From: an uncultured Lachnospira sp.
Lineage (GTDB): Bacteria > Bacillota > Clostridia > Lachnospirales > Lachnospiraceae
Length of the DNA stretch: 60,346 nt
Reading direction: 5' to 3'
Assembly: GCA_910585095.1 (NCBI GenBank)
Contig: CAJUBU010000004.1
Coordinates: 1 to 60,346 of the forward strand
Positions 44,352-53,156 of the stretch are shown here, one piece after another. A program made the translations under genes and the position numbers. Each line of letters starts with the position of its first letter. The first letter of the stretch is position 1. The notes under the pieces are model-generated. The model was not told the origin of the DNA. It did no database searches and saw only the letters and a program-made list of their open reading frames with translations.

Positions 44352-45067
44352 TGTTAGCAGTTGATATTGAAAAAATGAGAAAATTGGATTATAGAACGAA
44401 TGAGGCATATAAAACATTGAGAACAAATATTCAATTATGTGGTTCTGATATGAAGGTTATTATGTTTACCAGTTCTACTCCAAATGAGGGAAAGTCATCC
44501 GTTTCATTTAATCTTGCCGTTTCTTTAGCGGAATCAGGAAAAAGAGTTATTTTTGTGGATGCTGATTTAAGAAAGTCGGTTCTTGTAGGACGTTATAAGA
44601 TTAATAAAAAAATCAGAGGGCTTTCTCATTATCTTTCTGGCATGTGTAATTTTTCAGAGGCTGTATGTGCAACGAATGTGGATAATTTTCATGTTATTTT
44701 TTCAGGGGTTGTTCCTCCAAATCCATCAGAGCTACTTGGCAATAAAACATTTGAAGTATTGATTATGATGCTTCGAGGCGAGTATGATTATGTAATTATT
44801 GATACGCCACCACTTGGAAATGTTACCGATGCATCGGTTGTTGCCACACAGTGCGATGCAGCGGTCTTTGTTGTATGCGCACATTCAATCAGTTATAAAT
44901 TTGTACAGAGGGCAGTTGAACAGCTTAAAATGGCAGGAATTAAAATACTTGGCGTAGTGCTTAATAAAGTTGATTTATCAGGTAACAGTTATTATGGCAG
45001 ATATTATGGCAATTACTATGGCAGATATTATGGTAAGTATTATGGCAATTATGGAGATGATGAATAA
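44351..45067 (+). CDS. CpsD/CapB-type bacterial tyrosine kinase
   Basis: BY-kinase that controls exopolysaccharide polymerisation. The Walker A motif (SSTPNEGKSS) is at residues 41-50, Walker A' (VIFVDADLRKS) at 66-76, and Walker B (YDYVIIDTPPLG) follows near 147. The C-terminus is a striking tyrosine cluster (repeats of YYG with R, N or K) that should be the autophosphorylation site. Length 238 residues is normal. AAGGAGG before the ATG lies inside the end of the Wzz-like gene, and the stop-start overlap TAATG indicates coupling. The next gene begins with the same kind of overlap. Confidence 0.94.
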   Translation: MLAVDIEKMRKLDYRTNEAYKTLRTNIQLCGSDMKVIMFTSSTPNEGKSSVSFNLAVSLAESGKRVIFVDADLRKSVLVGRYKINKKIRGLSHYLSGMCNFSEAVCATNVDNFHVIFSGVVPPNPSELLGNKTFEVLIMMLRGEYDYVIIDTPPLGNVTDASVVATQCDAAVFVVCAHSISYKFVQRAVEQLKMAGIKILGVVLNKVDLSGNSYYGRYYGNYYGRYYGKYYGNYGDDE

Positions 45068-45252
45068 TGAGAGAAGTTATCGATGCCTTTTTTGGGCTTC
45101 ATTCAGGAAGCTATGATTTTTCAATAATATTTATATACTTAGGAGTTTTATTTGTACTATTTGTTATATGTGTTATTTTATCAAAAAAGATAGGAATATA
45201 TAATAATAAATTACATGATAAGCTGGAGGTACCAAATCATAATGAAAAATAA
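45067..45252 (+). CDS. Small single-span membrane protein in the exopolysaccharide operon
   Basis: A 61-residue protein not recognised as any family. A short N-terminal stretch precedes one membrane segment at about residues 19-41 (IIFIYLGVLFVLFVICVIL), followed by a basic tail. It is real by context: its ATG overlaps the kinase stop codon by one base (TAATG), GGAG lies upstream, and its last 11 bases overlap the next gene, the only arrangement that gives continuous coupled translation. It may be a regulator or subunit of the neighbouring sugar transferase or of the co-polymerase. Confidence 0.65.
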   Translation: MREVIDAFFGLHSGSYDFSIIFIYLGVLFVLFVICVILSKKIGIYNNKLHDKLEVPNHNEK

Positions 45253-46633
45253 AAATAGAAGTGTAATTGTTCTGTTTTTTGATTTGGTTTCTATAATTGT
45301 TGCATATTTAACAGCATTATATTTTAAAGATATTGATTTTAGCGATAATTATGTAGATGGGCTTATTGTCTTGTTATTAATATATATGCTTGTATATACC
45401 TCTCTTAGTTCCTTACATTCTGATATATATAGCAGAGGATATATGGATGAATATGGAGAGGTATTTCGCATTAATATGATAACATTGTTAATGTGGGCAG
45501 TTTATTTGTTTATGACAAGTAAAAGTTATTCTTATTCAAGATTAGTTTTTATTGTATATGGTATATTGAGCTTATGTACAGTATATGTTGTTCGATGTTA
45601 TATAAAATTATTTACATATCTTACTATACATAATAAAAGAAATGTAAAAAGTTGTATTATTATTGCTGACGAGGCAAATGTGCTAAATATTATTAAAAAT
45701 TTTATATCAACATGGGATATTAATATTGTTGGTGTGATATTGTCCGATAGTGATCAAGTAGGAGGAGAATTTTTATTTGGAAAGAAAAGATTTCCTATTA
45801 TTGGTTCGTTGTCTGATGTATCAGGTTGTGTTGCCAATAAAGTAGTTGATGATGTATTTATCAGTGTTTCACAAGGCTTTAACAGTATTAATGAGGTCAT
45901 ATATCAGTTTGAGAGAATGGGCGTTAAAATCCATCTCAATCTTGATTTAAGTTATATTACAGTAAGAAATAAGATTATAGAACCGATGGGACCTTATAAT
46001 GTTGTGACATTTGCAACAACTATGTATGGTACGGGAAGTTTAATTGTCAAGCGTGTTATGGATATTATGGGAGGGATTGTTGGATTAGTGATTACAGCGA
46101 TTGCTTTTATATTTGTGGCGCCTGCAATATGGATAGAAGATAAGGGACCAGTATTTTTTTCGCAAAAGCGAGTGGGAAAAAATGGAAGAATATTTAAAAT
46201 ATATAAATTTCGTTCGATGTATGTTGATGCTGAGGAACGAAAACAAGAACTAATGAAAAATAATGAGATGAGCGGCGCGATGTTTAAGATGAAAGATGAT
46301 CCAAGAATTACAAAAGTGGGTAAATTTATAAGAAAAACATCCATAGATGAGTTGCCGCAGTTTTTTAATATTCTTAAAGGGGATATGAGTCTTGTGGGAA
46401 CAAGACCTCCTACTATTGATGAAGTAAATGTATATGAAAATTGGCATAGAAGAAGATTGAGTATTAAACCTGGACTTACGGGTTTATGGCAGGTTAGTGG
46501 AAGAAACCAGATTAATGATTTTGATGATGTTGTAAAATATGATTTGGAATATATAGATAATTGGTCTGTTTTGTTAGATATAAAATTAATTTTAAAAACC
46601 ATTTTTGTGGTATTTAAAGGGACAGGTTCTTGA
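45242..46633 (+). CDS. Polyprenyl glycosylphosphotransferase (exopolysaccharide initiation)
   Basis: Transfers the first sugar phosphate to undecaprenyl phosphate, starting each polysaccharide repeat unit. The N-terminal half has four membrane segments and a Rossmann-like domain; after about residue 275 comes a membrane helix (GGIVGLVITAIAFIFVAPA), then the catalytic bacterial sugar transferase domain with KIYKFRSMYVDAEE, IDELPQFFNILKGDMSLVGTRPP and PGLTGLWQVSGRN. It is 463 residues from the ATG at 45242 (GGAGG upstream); the frame extends to 45215. It is the last gene of the operon: no other glycosyltransferases, flippase or polymerase genes follow. Confidence 0.92.
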   Translation: MKNKNRSVIVLFFDLVSIIVAYLTALYFKDIDFSDNYVDGLIVLLLIYMLVYTSLSSLHSDIYSRGYMDEYGEVFRINMITLLMWAVYLFMTSKSYSYSRLVFIVYGILSLCTVYVVRCYIKLFTYLTIHNKRNVKSCIIIADEANVLNIIKNFISTWDINIVGVILSDSDQVGGEFLFGKKRFPIIGSLSDVSGCVANKVVDDVFISVSQGFNSINEVIYQFERMGVKIHLNLDLSYITVRNKIIEPMGPYNVVTFATTMYGTGSLIVKRVMDIMGGIVGLVITAIAFIFVAPAIWIEDKGPVFFSQKRVGKNGRIFKIYKFRSMYVDAEERKQELMKNNEMSGAMFKMKDDPRITKVGKFIRKTSIDELPQFFNILKGDMSLVGTRPPTIDEVNVYENWHRRRLSIKPGLTGLWQVSGRNQINDFDDVVKYDLEYIDNWSVLLDIKLILKTIFVVFKGTGS

Positions 46634-46761
46634 TAAAACAAATCATGGGCAATTTTTTATCGTTTGTAAAATAAAGTTTGTTTATAGATTTGTTGGTAAA
46701 TAATAAGAAAAAGTAAGGATATGTGAATATTAATAAATTATAATTTGGAGGTGCTATTACA

Positions 46762-47922
46762 ATGAGCAAGGTAGAAATATCAGATAGTATTCGTTATATT
46801 GGTTGTGACGACCATACAATTGATTTATTTGAAAGTCAGTATAAGGTTCCTAATGGCGTTTCATATAATTCATATCTTATTATGGATGACAAAATTGCTA
46901 TTATGGATACCGTTGATTCAAGAACAACAAAAGAGTGGGTTGATAAGCTTGAATCAGAGTTATCAGGAAGAAAGCCAGACTATCTTATTATTTCACATAT
47001 GGAGCCAGACCATTCTTCTAATATTGGTTTGTTGGGAGAAAAGTATCCAGAGTTAAAATTTGTTGGCAATGCAAAGACATTTCAAATGTTAAAGCAATTT
47101 TTTAATATGGATATATCCAATCGAATGGTGGAAGTAAAAGAAGGAGATATCTTAACATTAGGCAAACATACTTTACAATTTATTATGGCGCCTATGATAC
47201 ATTGGCCAGAGGTTATGATGGAGTATGAAAAAACAGAAAAAATACTGTTTTCAGCCGATGGATTTGGTAAATTTGGTACATTGGATACAGATGAGGAATG
47301 GGCTTGTGAGGCTCGTCGTTATTATATTAATATTGTTGGAAAATATGGAGCTTCTGTGCGGGCTGTTTTAAAGAAAGCCGCTAATTTAGATATTCAAATG
47401 ATTGCTCCTTTACATGGACCAATTTTAAAAGAGAACCTTGCATATTATATTGAAAAATATGATATATGGTCAAGTTATAGACCAGAAGATGAAGGTGTTA
47501 CCATTGCATTTGCTTCAATACATGGAAATACAGGAATTGCCGCTAAAAAAATGGCAGAAATATTAAAATCAAGAGGACAAACGGTTTCTATTTTTGATTT
47601 ATCAAGAGATGATATGTCTGAGGCGATAGAAGATGCCTTTCGATATGATAAGTTGATTATAGCATCACCAACATATGATGCTGCACTATTCCCATTTATG
47701 GAAGATTTTTTATATCATTTAAAGATTAAAAATTATCAAAATCGTAAAGTTGGTATTATTGAAAATGGAACATGGGCGCCTGTGGCAGGCAAACTTATGA
47801 AGAACTATATTGAAGAATTAAAGAATTGTGAGATAATAGAACCAATGGTTACAATCAAATCAACTATGAATCAAGAAAATGTTGAAATGATGGAAAAATT
47901 AGCAGATGCTATGTTAATTTAA
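46762..47922 (+). CDS. FprA-type flavodiiron protein
   Basis: A-type flavoprotein that reduces oxygen to water (or nitric oxide to N2O) in anaerobes, receiving electrons from rubredoxin or a similar donor. The metallo-beta-lactamase-like half carries the di-iron ligands H79-x-E81-x-D83-H84, with further ligands in a histidine in IHWPEV and LHGPIL. The flavodoxin half starts near residue 250 (IAFASIHGNTGIAAKKMAE binds FMN). Length 386 residues is typical. GGAGG precedes the ATG. It is monocistronic, flanked by the exopolysaccharide operon and a bidirectional terminator. No rubredoxin gene is adjacent. Confidence 0.95.
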   Translation: MSKVEISDSIRYIGCDDHTIDLFESQYKVPNGVSYNSYLIMDDKIAIMDTVDSRTTKEWVDKLESELSGRKPDYLIISHMEPDHSSNIGLLGEKYPELKFVGNAKTFQMLKQFFNMDISNRMVEVKEGDILTLGKHTLQFIMAPMIHWPEVMMEYEKTEKILFSADGFGKFGTLDTDEEWACEARRYYINIVGKYGASVRAVLKKAANLDIQMIAPLHGPILKENLAYYIEKYDIWSSYRPEDEGVTIAFASIHGNTGIAAKKMAEILKSRGQTVSIFDLSRDDMSEAIEDAFRYDKLIIASPTYDAALFPFMEDFLYHLKIKNYQNRKVGIIENGTWAPVAGKLMKNYIEELKNCEIIEPMVTIKSTMNQENVEMMEKLADAMLI

Positions 47923-47933
47923 AAGTATATTTT

Positions 47934-47988
47934 ATAAGAAAGCAGCAAAGCAGATTGTAAGTAATGAATATTTATTTGATTTGAAATG
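47934..47988 (+). repeat. Degenerate repeat C, copy 2 (after the flavodiiron gene)
   Basis: Contains AAGCAGCAAAGCAGATTGTAA and a later TTGATTTGAAATG, as in the copies after pheS and efp. It lies 11 bases after the stop codon. Confidence 0.4.
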
Positions 47989-48002
47989 TTTTTGTAAAAA
48001 AA

Positions 48003-48037
48003 AGCGGCTATAACATTTATGTTGTAGCCACTTTTTT
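48003..48037. terminator. Bidirectional terminator after the flavodiiron gene
   Basis: AGCGGCTATAAC (48003-48014) pairs with GTTGTAGCCACT (48021-48032), with one mismatch. T6 follows on the plus strand and a longer A run precedes it, giving a T tail on the minus strand too. It separates the flavodiiron gene from the convergent sortase cassette. A second small hairpin AAGAGTT/AACTCTT with a T run lies at 48095-48119. Confidence 0.8.
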
Positions 48038-48118
48038 AATTAGCAAGTTTAATTTATCAGCAAGTTCACAACAAATTTTGTTTTATAAACTTGTAAGAGT
48101 TGTTATGTAACTCTTTTT

Positions 48119-49129
48119 TTAGGAATCCTCTGAATCATCATATTCATAGTAATTGATAAATTCTTTTCGAGTATCTTTATTAAATGAATCCTTTTGCTTT
48201 TGCATATTTATTAATTCATTCAATTCTCGTTCTTCCTGCATACGTCTTTGTATATGCTGTTGATGTCTGCGATGTGCTTCTTCTTTATTATGAGCAATAA
48301 GAGCTTTTCGTCGATACCATATAAGTACAATTAATGCGGCTGAAATTGCTAGAAGCAAGACCGATATATATACAAATATCATAATGCTATTATGTATGTA
48401 ATTGACAAAAAAAGTATATACATATTCAATTGAAATATAGATTCTCTGGTAAAAGCCATCAATTAATGCCCATATAGGCAGAAATGCAGTCATAAGAGAA
48501 GCTGAAATTGTAGCGTATGAAATATAACGCAAGCATTTATGAATGTACTTGTTTAACAAAAATAGAAACACAATATTTAATACAATCATAATAAATATAA
48601 TAATTATTCCATATAGGATATATTTATTAAATGTATTGCCAATTCTTGCAAATTGTTTCATGTAGGGAATGGTAAGTGCATCAATATAAATTTCACATAC
48701 CTTTTCAACCAATGAATCAATATTTGTTTGTTGTTCCGCTGTTAATGTATAACCTTTAGAGGAAAGAAATTGGTCAATATTTGTATATAAGCGTTGTTTT
48801 ACATCAGAAGTATTGACTTCATACGATTCATTTTTTAACTGCGCCCGAAGTTTGTTAGAAGCTTGAATAGACGTTATATCCATAGTAAACACATTATCAA
48901 AAACAGAGCGGTCAACACCATAAGGAATTGCTATATTGACCGCTTCTTTGCGAATATACTCGTTCATATGAACATAAAAATCAACATTCATTGAATCCAC
49001 AAAGTTATTAATATTAAATAGTCCAAAATTAAGCCCTATCAGATAACTAAACATAGTAATAAAAATTGCCAATAAGAAGGATAAAATTGTACTTATTATT
49101 TTGTTTTTTTTGCTTTTTTTCTTGGCCAT
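48119..49129 (-). CDS. Polytopic membrane protein of the sortase cassette
   Basis: Unrecognised 336-residue membrane protein. A basic N-terminus (MAKKKSKKNK) leads into a first membrane segment (about 11-35), an outside domain of about 130 residues, then three further segments near 175-195, 203-225 and 250-272. The cytoplasmic tail of about 60 residues is a charged, glutamine- and arginine-rich coiled coil (HRRHQQHIQRRMQEERE). It begins 19 bases after the sortase gene on the same strand, and the sortase begins close after its putative substrate gene. A role in presenting the substrate to the sortase is possible but unproven. Confidence 0.75.
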   Translation of the reverse strand: MAKKKSKKNKIISTILSFLLAIFITMFSYLIGLNFGLFNINNFVDSMNVDFYVHMNEYIRKEAVNIAIPYGVDRSVFDNVFTMDITSIQASNKLRAQLKNESYEVNTSDVKQRLYTNIDQFLSSKGYTLTAEQQTNIDSLVEKVCEIYIDALTIPYMKQFARIGNTFNKYILYGIIIIFIMIVLNIVFLFLLNKYIHKCLRYISYATISASLMTAFLPIWALIDGFYQRIYISIEYVYTFFVNYIHNSIMIFVYISVLLLAISAALIVLIWYRRKALIAHNKEEAHRRHQQHIQRRMQEERELNELINMQKQKDSFNKDTRKEFINYYEYDDSEDS

Positions 49130-49148
49130 AATATACCTCTTTTAGTTT

Positions 49149-49808
49149 CTAATTATCAACTAGTGTAGGACCAGATATTTTATCTGCATAGACAAACATT
49201 CTATGATCAACCGGTGTAAATATACCAAAAGGATAACAAGTATACATAATTAATTGTTCTTTATCTTGTTCTAAGTCAAAAATACAATTATCTTTTTGAT
49301 ATATTTGAATATCGGTCACATTGTAATGAAATTCTCCATAATAGGTATTAATAATGATTTCGTCACCGACTTGGGCATCTTGAAATGCACTGAAAACGGT
49401 AGTGCTGTGCCCTGCTATCAGTGTGGGTTTTCCACGACCAGGAATTTGACTTCCAGTGTACATACCAGCGCCCCTATCTAAGCAATAAGAGTCATCGCCA
49501 TAGTAAAAATCACCTATCAATCCAATTCGTTCACAAGAAATACTGCCTATTACATCATGATTGTTTGGAAGTTGAATATCTGAAAAATTGATTGTATTGC
49601 TGTCGTTTTCCACAATATTGACAGGCGTTTCAATAGTCGTTCCAGCCTCTTCAAACGTAGGTTCTTTATCAAGGATAAACAAACTTGCAGCCGAAGTGAC
49701 TGTTTTAATGAGTGGGTAAGCAGCAATATAAACAATTCCAATACCTATGAAAGAAAAAAATAATGGCATATAGATATATGCCATTATTTTTTTAAAGTTT
49801 TTCTTCAT
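49149..49808 (-). CDS. Sortase (class D-like)
   Basis: Cysteine transpeptidase that anchors surface proteins to the cell wall. A membrane segment (about residues 12-34) anchors the enzyme; a linker follows; the catalytic domain carries His134 (LIAGHST), Cys191 (IMYTCYP) and Arg203 (DHRMFVY), all three catalytic residues. Length 219 residues and domain spacing resemble class D, although classification needs a profile. It is flanked on the same strand by a secreted protein with a C-terminal sorting-like tail and by a polytopic membrane protein, so this looks like a dedicated cassette. Confidence 0.92.
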   Translation of the reverse strand: MKKNFKKIMAYIYMPLFFSFIGIGIVYIAAYPLIKTVTSAASLFILDKEPTFEEAGTTIETPVNIVENDSNTINFSDIQLPNNHDVIGSISCERIGLIGDFYYGDDSYCLDRGAGMYTGSQIPGRGKPTLIAGHSTTVFSAFQDAQVGDEIIINTYYGEFHYNVTDIQIYQKDNCIFDLEQDKEQLIMYTCYPFGIFTPVDHRMFVYADKISGPTLVDN

Positions 49809-49814
49809 GTGTGA

Positions 49815-50357
49815 TTATGCACGCTTCTTAGAAGCAACAACACCACAACCTACTAATGCAAGACCAAGTACTGAAAGAACAGCAACGGAAACATATGCAT
49901 TAACGCCTGTAGGCTTAATGATATCCTCAGTCTTCTTATCTGAAGCTTTTGCAAGAGTCTCTTTTACAGCTTGTGGAGGATTAATTGCCTTACCACTGAC
50001 TGTAGCTACACCTGTAGTAGCATCAACCTTAACTGGCACATCATTTTTTACAGCGATTTCATTTGCTCTAGCTGCTAATGATGTAATTTGACTAGCTGAA
50101 AGCTCATCAACAGAAGAAACAGAGTTAAGTATGCTTGTTACTTGTGAATCAGCCTTAGCTTCATTAATAGCAGCAGCAGCATTGTCATATTTAGATTCTG
50201 GCAACGCATCGATATAAGGCTGAGCTGTTGACTGATACTTTTGAGGAATCATACCTACTAACTCAGCTTTAGTAGTTGCAGCGAAGGCTGAAATTGTCAT
50301 AGCTGCCATTGAAAGCACTGTAGCGCCAACAGCAACCAGTTTCTTAATAGATGTCAT
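49815..50357 (-). CDS. Secreted protein with C-terminal sorting-like signal (likely sortase substrate)
   Basis: A 180-residue secreted protein. It begins with a signal peptide (about residues 1-26, cleaved near SAFA-A). The mature part is alanine- and serine-rich with no known domain. The C-terminus is laid out as a sorting signal: IIKPTGVN, then about 20 hydrophobic residues (YVSVAVLSVLGLALVGCGVVA) and the basic end SKKRA. The motif reads KPTG rather than LPxTG: no residue stands between Pro and Thr. The ATG at 50357 has GGAGGT seven bases before it; the frame extends to 50372. The sortase gene starts six bases downstream. Function of the mature domain is unknown. Confidence 0.8.
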   Translation of the reverse strand: MTSIKKLVAVGATVLSMAAMTISAFAATTKAELVGMIPQKYQSTAQPYIDALPESKYDNAAAAINEAKADSQVTSILNSVSSVDELSASQITSLAARANEIAVKNDVPVKVDATTGVATVSGKAINPPQAVKETLAKASDKKTEDIIKPTGVNAYVSVAVLSVLGLALVGCGVVASKKRA

Positions 50358-50578
50358 AATATCTACCTCCATTTATTTGTTTTGTTCACGCCTTATTTTA
50401 TCATAAAATTGTAATGTGTCAATAGCTATATTTTAAAAAGTAATGTTGTATTGAAAAATAACCAATACAAATGAAATATATTAAATTTTAAAAATATAAT
50501 TCTTTAAAATTTTTAAGAAAAAATAAGTAATAATAAAATAAATTTACTTAATATGAAAAATTGACGAATTATGATAAC

Positions 50579-50607
50579 TTGACATAAACTATTGTATATC
50601 ATACCAT
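50579..50607 (+). promoter_or_regulatory. Promoter of trpS
   Basis: TTGACA (50579-50584), 17-base spacer, TACCAT (50602-50607). The 382-base AT-rich gap between the secreted-protein gene and trpS otherwise holds nothing I can name; the leader of about 130 bases shows no T-box consensus. Confidence 0.6.
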
Positions 50608-50739
50608 AAAGTAGTTGCAAATTCAAGAATATATCTTTATAATAAAATAGAATTATTTTGGTAGTGAAAAATAGAGGTTAAATAAATTGTTTATAAGCAG
50701 TTTAGCGTAAATAGAGTAACGCAGAAATGGAGAATAAAT

Positions 50740-51831
50740 ATGTCTAAGATTATATTAACAGGAGACAGACCAACAGGAAGACTTCATTTGGGGCATTATG
50801 TTGGTTCTTTAAAAAGAAGAGTGGAATTGCAAAATTCTGGTGAGTTTGACAAGATATTTATTATGATAGCGGATGCACAAGCGCTCACGGATAATGCAGA
50901 CAATCCTGAAAAAGTTAGACAAAATATAATAGAGGTGGCATTAGATTATCTATCAGCAGGCTTGGATCCTGAGAAGTGTGATATTTTTATTCAGTCACAA
51001 ATTCCACAACTTACAGAACTTACCTTTTACTATATGAATCTTGTCACCGTTTCAAGGCTTCAGAGAAATCCAACAGTGAAAAATGAAATATTAATGAGAA
51101 ATTTTGAGGCAAGTATTCCTGTGGGATTTTTTACATATCCTATCAGTCAAGCTTCAGATATTACTGCTTTTAAGGCAACGACTGTGCCAGTGGGTGAAGA
51201 CCAAGAGCCAATGATAGAGCAGGCAAGAGAAATTGTAAGAAAATTTAATTCGGTCTATGGCGATACACTTATAGAACCGAATATTCTTTTACCAGATAAT
51301 AAAGCGTGTTTGAGACTTCCTGGAACAGACGGAAAGGCGAAGATGAGCAAATCGCTTGGAAATTGTATTTATCTTTCTGATACAGAAGAAGAAGTTAAGA
51401 AAAAAGTAATGAGTATGTATACAGATCCAGATCATATAAGAGTAGAAGACCCTGGTAAAATTGAGGGGAATTGTGTATTTATTTATTTAGATGCATTTAG
51501 TACAAAGGAGGATTTTGAGGAGTTTCTTCCAGATTATGCCAGTTTAGATGAATTAAAAGAACATTACAAGCGTGGAGGGCTTGGCGATGTGAAAGTTAAG
51601 AAATTTCTTATTCGCGTGTTAAATAGACAACTTGAGCCTATAAGACAAAAACGTCATATGTATGAAAAGGATATACCAGGTGTATATGATATTCTTCAGA
51701 AAGGCACAAAAGCGGCTTATGAGGTAGCTCAACAAACATTAGAAGAAGTAAAGGCAGCAATGAAAATCAATTATTTTGATGATAAAGAGCTGATTAAGAT
51801 TCAAAGTGAAAAATATAAATCCATAGATTGA
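50740..51831 (+). CDS. trpS: Tryptophanyl-tRNA synthetase
   Basis: Class I synthetase charging tRNA-Trp. The HIGH-type motif is LHLGHYVG (about residues 16-23) and the KMSKS motif is in GKAKMSKSLGN near 200. The DNA start gives 363 residues, about 30 more than many bacterial TrpRS, through longer C-terminal helices. GGAGAATAAAT precedes the ATG; the wider context GCAGAAATGGAG echoes the ribosome-binding segments of rfbA, hrcA and pyrI. It has its own promoter and terminator and seems monocistronic. Confidence 0.96.
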   Translation: MSKIILTGDRPTGRLHLGHYVGSLKRRVELQNSGEFDKIFIMIADAQALTDNADNPEKVRQNIIEVALDYLSAGLDPEKCDIFIQSQIPQLTELTFYYMNLVTVSRLQRNPTVKNEILMRNFEASIPVGFFTYPISQASDITAFKATTVPVGEDQEPMIEQAREIVRKFNSVYGDTLIEPNILLPDNKACLRLPGTDGKAKMSKSLGNCIYLSDTEEEVKKKVMSMYTDPDHIRVEDPGKIEGNCVFIYLDAFSTKEDFEEFLPDYASLDELKEHYKRGGLGDVKVKKFLIRVLNRQLEPIRQKRHMYEKDIPGVYDILQKGTKAAYEVAQQTLEEVKAAMKINYFDDKELIKIQSEKYKSID

Positions 51832-51920
51832 TATAATTTTATCATTTAGGAAGATGCTTTATTTTGATAATATTGATTTATTATTTTAAATAATAAAATT
51901 GGATAGAATAAAGTAGAAGA

Positions 51921-51953
51921 CTGCTGCAACATAAATTTTTTGCAGCAGCCTTT
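51921..51953 (+). terminator. Terminator of trpS
   Basis: A 9-bp perfect stem CTGCTGCAA (51921-51929) and TTGCAGCAG (51940-51948), then CCTTTTC. Similar CTGCTGC-type stems end pyrBI and efp. Confidence 0.75.
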
Positions 51954-52036
51954 TCTTTAATATAAAGGGACAAATATATTTTAATATTCTTAAAAAAAGA
52001 AGAAAATGGTTTATGTATCAATGTTGAACTTAAATT

Positions 52037-53089
52037 TTAAGAATTTAATTTTAACAATACCATATTATTAGGTTTAGAAATTTTGACTTCGGGTCCATTC
52101 ATTACAATTAATCCATTTTCAAAATGAACAGTGAAATCGGTTATGGAATTGGTTTCATGGTTCATTGATAACAAGTGCTTGTCATCTGGAAAAAGACATA
52201 TATATTTTGGATAATCTCCACTAATTGGCAGTGATGAAAGGCTATTTAATAAGCCCGTCTCCTTGTCAATACTATAAATAGTAACCGTGTTGTCGCCTGC
52301 ATTGGAACAAATTAAATTATCGCCGGAGTTTGATATAATAAGGTGAGCGGCGGCGCTATTGTTTTTGTGTCCTTTACGAACTGTGAAAATATTTTGTATC
52401 AGTTCAAATCTGCATTTATCGGCTTCTGTATTGTAAGAATAAACATTGATATAATTTTTTAATTCACATAATACATACGCAAAACGTCCATCTGGACTAA
52501 ATACCATCTGGCGTGGTGCGGATTCTAGCTGAGAACGAATAATATCATAAAGCTTTAATTTTCCTCGTTTATGGTCAAATTCATATAATTTAATTTGGTC
52601 GATGCCCAAATCACATACACATAAAAGTTCTTCATCAGGAGTAAATACTGAACAACTAATATGAGGTCTAAAATTTCTATCTGCAATGCTGCCCATGCCC
52701 TTATGAAATATTTGGTCGGTTATATCGCCTAATCGACCGTCAGGTTCAATAGATATTACGGTTAATTTACCATCATGGTAACCAGAGACAATTAAAAAAG
52801 AATCGTTTTTTGTAATGGTGATATGGCAGCCACGCATTCCTTTTATGGAAGTAATATTAAGCTGTTCAAGGTTGCCATTTTCATCAATGGCATAGGTTGC
52901 AATGCCTTGGTCGCATATTGAATATAAAAATTTTCCGCTGTGGGATATTTCTACATAGGATGGATTGTCAAGTTCCATCTCACAGCGTTTAAAAATGCGC
53001 CCTTTCTCAACATCCATATCAAATATTTGGATACCGTTACTTGCTTCATGTGTATAACTGCCCACATATGCTACATACTTATCGCTCAT
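52037..53089 (-). CDS. Lactonase family protein (6-phosphogluconolactonase-like beta-propeller)
   Basis: Seven-bladed beta-propeller of the Pgl/YbhE family. Typical blade sequences are visible: YVAYVGSYTHEASNGIQIF at the N-terminus, PSYVEISHSGKFLYSI, HISCSVFTPDEELLCVCDLG, APRQMVFSPDGRFAYVLCEL and the later KHLLSMNHETNSITDF. Length 350 residues fits. YbhE proteins hydrolyse 6-phosphogluconolactone, but many family members have unproven substrates, so I leave the symbol out. No signal peptide. It is the last gene in a leftward group after sigG and the ymxH-like gene, with a 67-base gap that has no clear terminator. Confidence 0.85.
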   Translation of the reverse strand: MSDKYVAYVGSYTHEASNGIQIFDMDVEKGRIFKRCEMELDNPSYVEISHSGKFLYSICDQGIATYAIDENGNLEQLNITSIKGMRGCHITITKNDSFLIVSGYHDGKLTVISIEPDGRLGDITDQIFHKGMGSIADRNFRPHISCSVFTPDEELLCVCDLGIDQIKLYEFDHKRGKLKLYDIIRSQLESAPRQMVFSPDGRFAYVLCELKNYINVYSYNTEADKCRFELIQNIFTVRKGHKNNSAAAHLIISNSGDNLICSNAGDNTVTIYSIDKETGLLNSLSSLPISGDYPKYICLFPDDKHLLSMNHETNSITDFTVHFENGLIVMNGPEVKISKPNNMVLLKLNS

Positions 53090-53156
53090 AATCTTTTTGT
53101 CCTTTCAACTCTAATTAGTATTATTTTAATTCAAATGATACCGTTTTTCAATAGAA

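Noticed and set aside
45994..46641. 215-codon frame antisense to the sugar transferase gene
   Set aside because: The sugar-transferase domain on the plus strand is unmistakable; the antisense frame has no family features.
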